A stretch of DNA of 64,000 nt from Pelagibacterium flavum. GTDB lineage: Bacteria; Pseudomonadota; Alphaproteobacteria; Rhizobiales; Devosiaceae. The DNA lies in assembly GCF_025854335.1 (NCBI RefSeq), contig NZ_CP107716.1, positions 2,597,001-2,661,000 of the forward strand, written 5' to 3'. The notes beneath the pieces were generated by a model. The model did not search any database, was not told where the DNA came from, and saw only the letters and a program-made list of their open reading frames with translations. Below, in pieces: positions 61,851 to 64,000 of this stretch; position 1 is the stretch's first letter, and each line of letters starts with the position of its first letter. The position numbers were made by a program, and so were the translations under genes.

Positions 61851-61949
61851 CAGGGGGTATCCGGGCTGTCCAAAATTTGGGCGGACAATAGTGGTCCCGT
61901 CCTTATAATGCAACGCCGCAAAGGACCGGATTCGCAGGCAGTTTCGCGC

Positions 61950-62648
61950 ATGGACAAGACAGAACGCCTATTTGCCATCATGGATGCCCTGCGACGGCAC
62001 CGGCTGCCGGTGACGGCCGCGCAACTGGCCGAAGATCAAAGCGTGTCGGTGCGCACGCTCTATCGCGATATCCAGACCCTGATCGGGCTTGGGGCACCCA
62101 TCGAAGGGGAAGCCGGGATCGGCTATATGCTGCGCCCTGGGTTTTTTCTGCCACCGCTGATGTTTTCGGCCGATGAGCTCGAGGCGCTCGTCCTTGGGGC
62201 GCGCTGGGTAGAGGCGCAGCCCGATACAGAGCTTTCGGCCGCCGCGCGCAACGCATTGGGAAAAATCGCCAATGCCAGCCCCGAAGACCTGCGCGACCGG
62301 ATTTCCGACACCGGTCTGTGGCCGGTTCAGGTCCGGGAGGCCCGCGACCCACTGCCGCTTCTGGCGCTGGTGCGCAAAGCAATGCGCGCCGAACGCGCAC
62401 TGCGCATCGATTATGAGGATGAAAAGGGCAATGCGTCGGCGCGTGAAATCTGGCCGGTGCAGATCGCTTTTTACGAGAACAAGCAGATCATCGCGGCCTG
62501 GTGTACGCTACGCGAGGCCTTTCGGCACTTTCGCACCGAACGGATCGTGGGAGCACAACTGACCGAAGTGCGCTATGGCCGCCGCCGGGTTGCTCTGGCC
62601 GATGACTGGCATGCCCAATGGCAGGAGGCGCAGAGGCACGGCGGGTAG
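61950..62648 (+). CDS. YafY-type HTH/WYL regulator
   Basis: 232 residues from the ATG at 61950. DeoR/HTH_11 helix (KTERLFAIMDALRRHRLPVTAAQLAEDQSVSVRTLYRDIQTL), then a WYL domain (REIWPVQIAFYENKQIIAAWCTLREAFRHFRTERI). Reaction or ligand not known; WYL proteins bind nucleic acid or nucleotides. Divergent from the YfgM-like gene. Confidence 0.88.
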   Translation: MDKTERLFAIMDALRRHRLPVTAAQLAEDQSVSVRTLYRDIQTLIGLGAPIEGEAGIGYMLRPGFFLPPLMFSADELEALVLGARWVEAQPDTELSAAARNALGKIANASPEDLRDRISDTGLWPVQVREARDPLPLLALVRKAMRAERALRIDYEDEKGNASAREIWPVQIAFYENKQIIAAWCTLREAFRHFRTERIVGAQLTEVRYGRRRVALADDWHAQWQEAQRHGG

Positions 62649-62656
62649 CACGGTCG

Positions 62657-63223
62657 TCAGGCACCAAGCCTCCAAGAGGCCAGATCGTTACTGGCCGAGC
62701 CGCCCAGCCGGGCGAGAACGAAATCGCCTGCCTCCCATTCAACAGGTGTCTCCAGGACGCTTTCGGGCGTTTGCGCGGTCTGGCGGATTATCGTCAGATG
62801 CGGAGCGCCTTCGCCGCCGGGAACGGTCAATCCGGCTGCGGTCAGACGGCGACGCAGCGCTGTGGCAAGGCGGTCGAGACCGGTGCATACCAAGTCGGAA
62901 CGCAAGATCAGGCAGTGGCCACCCCTGCCCCGCACCGATGCTGTCTTGTCGAAGCGGACAGTAAAGCGCTCGGCAGCAATTTCAGCGGCGACCTCGATTG
63001 CCGCTCTGACCTCGCCCCGTTTGAGCCCATGCAAGCCGATGGGGCACAAGGACAGATGCAGGCGATCGGCAGGATAGACACGGCCGCCGATTTCGTCGCG
63101 CTTCTGGAAATTGCGCGCCAGCGTGCGGATTCTGGCGGCCGTTTCAACATCCGGGCGCAGGGCAAAATAGAACGGCGGGCGTGCCGCCAGAGGGAGTTGA
63201 GGGAACAAAAGAGGCGCGTCCAT
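62657..63223 (-). CDS. thpR: RNA 2',3'-cyclic phosphodiesterase (ThpR/LigT)
   Basis: 188 residues. The two HxTx-type motifs are HLSLCPIG (about 57-64) and HLTIIRQT (about 142-149). Opens 2',3'-cyclic phosphates and joins tRNA halves weakly. Convergent with the WYL regulator. Confidence 0.85.
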   Translation of the reverse strand: MDAPLLFPQLPLAARPPFYFALRPDVETAARIRTLARNFQKRDEIGGRVYPADRLHLSLCPIGLHGLKRGEVRAAIEVAAEIAAERFTVRFDKTASVRGRGGHCLILRSDLVCTGLDRLATALRRRLTAAGLTVPGGEGAPHLTIIRQTAQTPESVLETPVEWEAGDFVLARLGGSASNDLASWRLGA

Positions 63224-63277
63224 GCTTGCCGCCCTGGTTAATTGTTCCTGTTATGTTCTCATTAAGATATGCTGATG

Positions 63278-64000
63278 TCAAACCGTTTGATTCTGCAAAA
63301 TTTCGGCTTCGGCCAACAACCAGTCGCGAAAGGCCCGGATCTTGGGTAGCGTTCGGCGGGCGTGGGGATAAACGAGCCAATAGCTCAAGGCGTCGACACC
63401 GACAATGTCGAACGGTTGGATGAGGCGCCCGTCCCTCAACTCCTCACGATAAAAGGCAGGGGTCAGCATGGCGATGCCGCCACCCGAAATGGCCGCTGCC
63501 GCGTCAAGATACTGGCTGCCAAGACCTAGATTGGGGCCCCTGAGCACCTCAGTCGGGGGTAGTCCGGCGAGCTCGAGCCATTGGGCGTTCCAGGTGTCAC
63601 CGTCGTTGACAAAAGGCAGCTTGAGCAGGTCGGCAGGTGTTTTGACGCCACCAATGCTCGCCGCAAGCGCCGGACTGAGCATGGGGGTGTATTCGGCACG
63701 CAACAACAGATGGGAGACAAGCCCGGGATAATCGCCCATCCCGCCACGTATCCCCACATCGATATTATCATTGTCGAAATCGACAAGCGTGGTCGAGGTG
63801 TCCAGACGCACCGCGAATTCAGGATGGAGGACCTGAAATGCCCCCAGGCGGCGGGCCAACCACTGGGCCGACAGGGTGGGCAGGGCCGAAATGAGCAGAG
63901 TGCTGCCGACGTTCGATTTCGCGGCATCAAATGCGTTGGCAATCGAGCGAAAGGCACCACTCAAAGCCGGGGCCAGCGTACTGCCGACATCGGTCAGATC
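63278..64000 (-). CDS. LysR-family regulator, N-terminus outside window
   Basis: The 240 visible residues are the effector domain (LLISALPTLSAQWLARRLGAFQVLHPEF...DVGIRGGMGDYPGLVSHLLL...AISGGGIAMLTPAF). The frame continues upstream to the right edge (DLTDVGSTLAPALSG), as in GcvA-like LysR proteins after the HTH. The HTH is beyond the window. Ends about 55 bases before thpR. Confidence 0.8.
   Translation of the reverse strand, partial: DLTDVGSTLAPALSGAFRSIANAFDAAKSNVGSTLLISALPTLSAQWLARRLGAFQVLHPEFAVRLDTSTTLVDFDNDNIDVGIRGGMGDYPGLVSHLLLRAEYTPMLSPALAASIGGVKTPADLLKLPFVNDGDTWNAQWLELAGLPPTEVLRGPNLGLGSQYLDAAAAISGGGIAMLTPAFYREELRDGRLIQPFDIVGVDALSYWLVYPHARRTLPKIRAFRDWLLAEAEILQNQTV

Noticed and set aside
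61071..61949. Long N-terminal extension of the WYL regulator frame
   Set aside because: The extension is antisense to the YfgM-like gene; MDKTERLFAIMDALR at 61950 is the normal start of this family.
1..64000. CRISPR array or rRNA operon
   Set aside because: No series of regularly spaced identical direct repeats with unique spacers was seen, and no 16S, 23S or 5S signature was noticed.

Overview
The window looks like a high-GC alphaproteobacterial chromosome of the order Hyphomicrobiales, most plausibly a Devosia/Pelagibacterium-type genome. The basis is gene order (pepA | lptF-lptG-lptD-surA-pdxA-rsmA, then gmk-yicC-mltG-fabF-acpP-fabG-fabD, then rpsF-rpsR-rplI-dnaB-alr-radA-cvpA-purF and der), frequent GTG/TTG starts and rhizobial-type intergenic palindromes. 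The family assignment is inference; no search was run.

Region 1 (1-12,730) is the integration/recombination end of a lambdoid prophage. A CI-like S24 repressor gene (1743) sits between two operon heads. Leftward runs a Cro-like HTH gene, two GapR-like proteins and tiny membrane proteins, continuing out of the window. Rightward runs a long, translationally coupled early operon: small hypothetical genes, a C5 DNA methyltransferase, Gp157, Bet recombinase, a NinB-like protein, HNH and GIY-YIG-type proteins, an excisionase-like gene and a tyrosine integrase. The motif TGTTGTAGCG occurs three times at each control region, an arrangement like the lambda OR and OL operators. The element stops next to the 5' half of a tRNA-Ser gene. 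A long second-frame ORF lies inside the methyltransferase gene.

Region 2 (12,880-28,130) is accessory chromosome: csbD, a glutathione transferase, a TauE-like exporter, a PIN-like gene split by an 844-bp IS5-family element, a molybdopterin oxidoreductase coupled to a DUF1624 membrane protein with a Cys-rich tail, a TbpB-like surface lipoprotein followed by its probable Slam translocon, an MFS pump with a divergent MarR regulator, and a LysR/DUF1127 pair.

Region 3 (28,400-64,000) is mostly housekeeping: ndk, an ABC-F protein, holC, pepA, LPS transport and outer-membrane assembly genes, rRNA methylation, GMP kinase, fatty-acid synthesis, ribosomal proteins, replicative helicase, alanine racemase, RadA, PurF and Der. 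An HxlR regulator and an NAD(P)-binding enzyme are inserted between holC and pepA. Two copies of a 107-bp repeat with a covarying hairpin, and five short GC-rich palindromes, are scattered between genes. One 107-bp copy supplies the stop codons of both rsmA and gmk.
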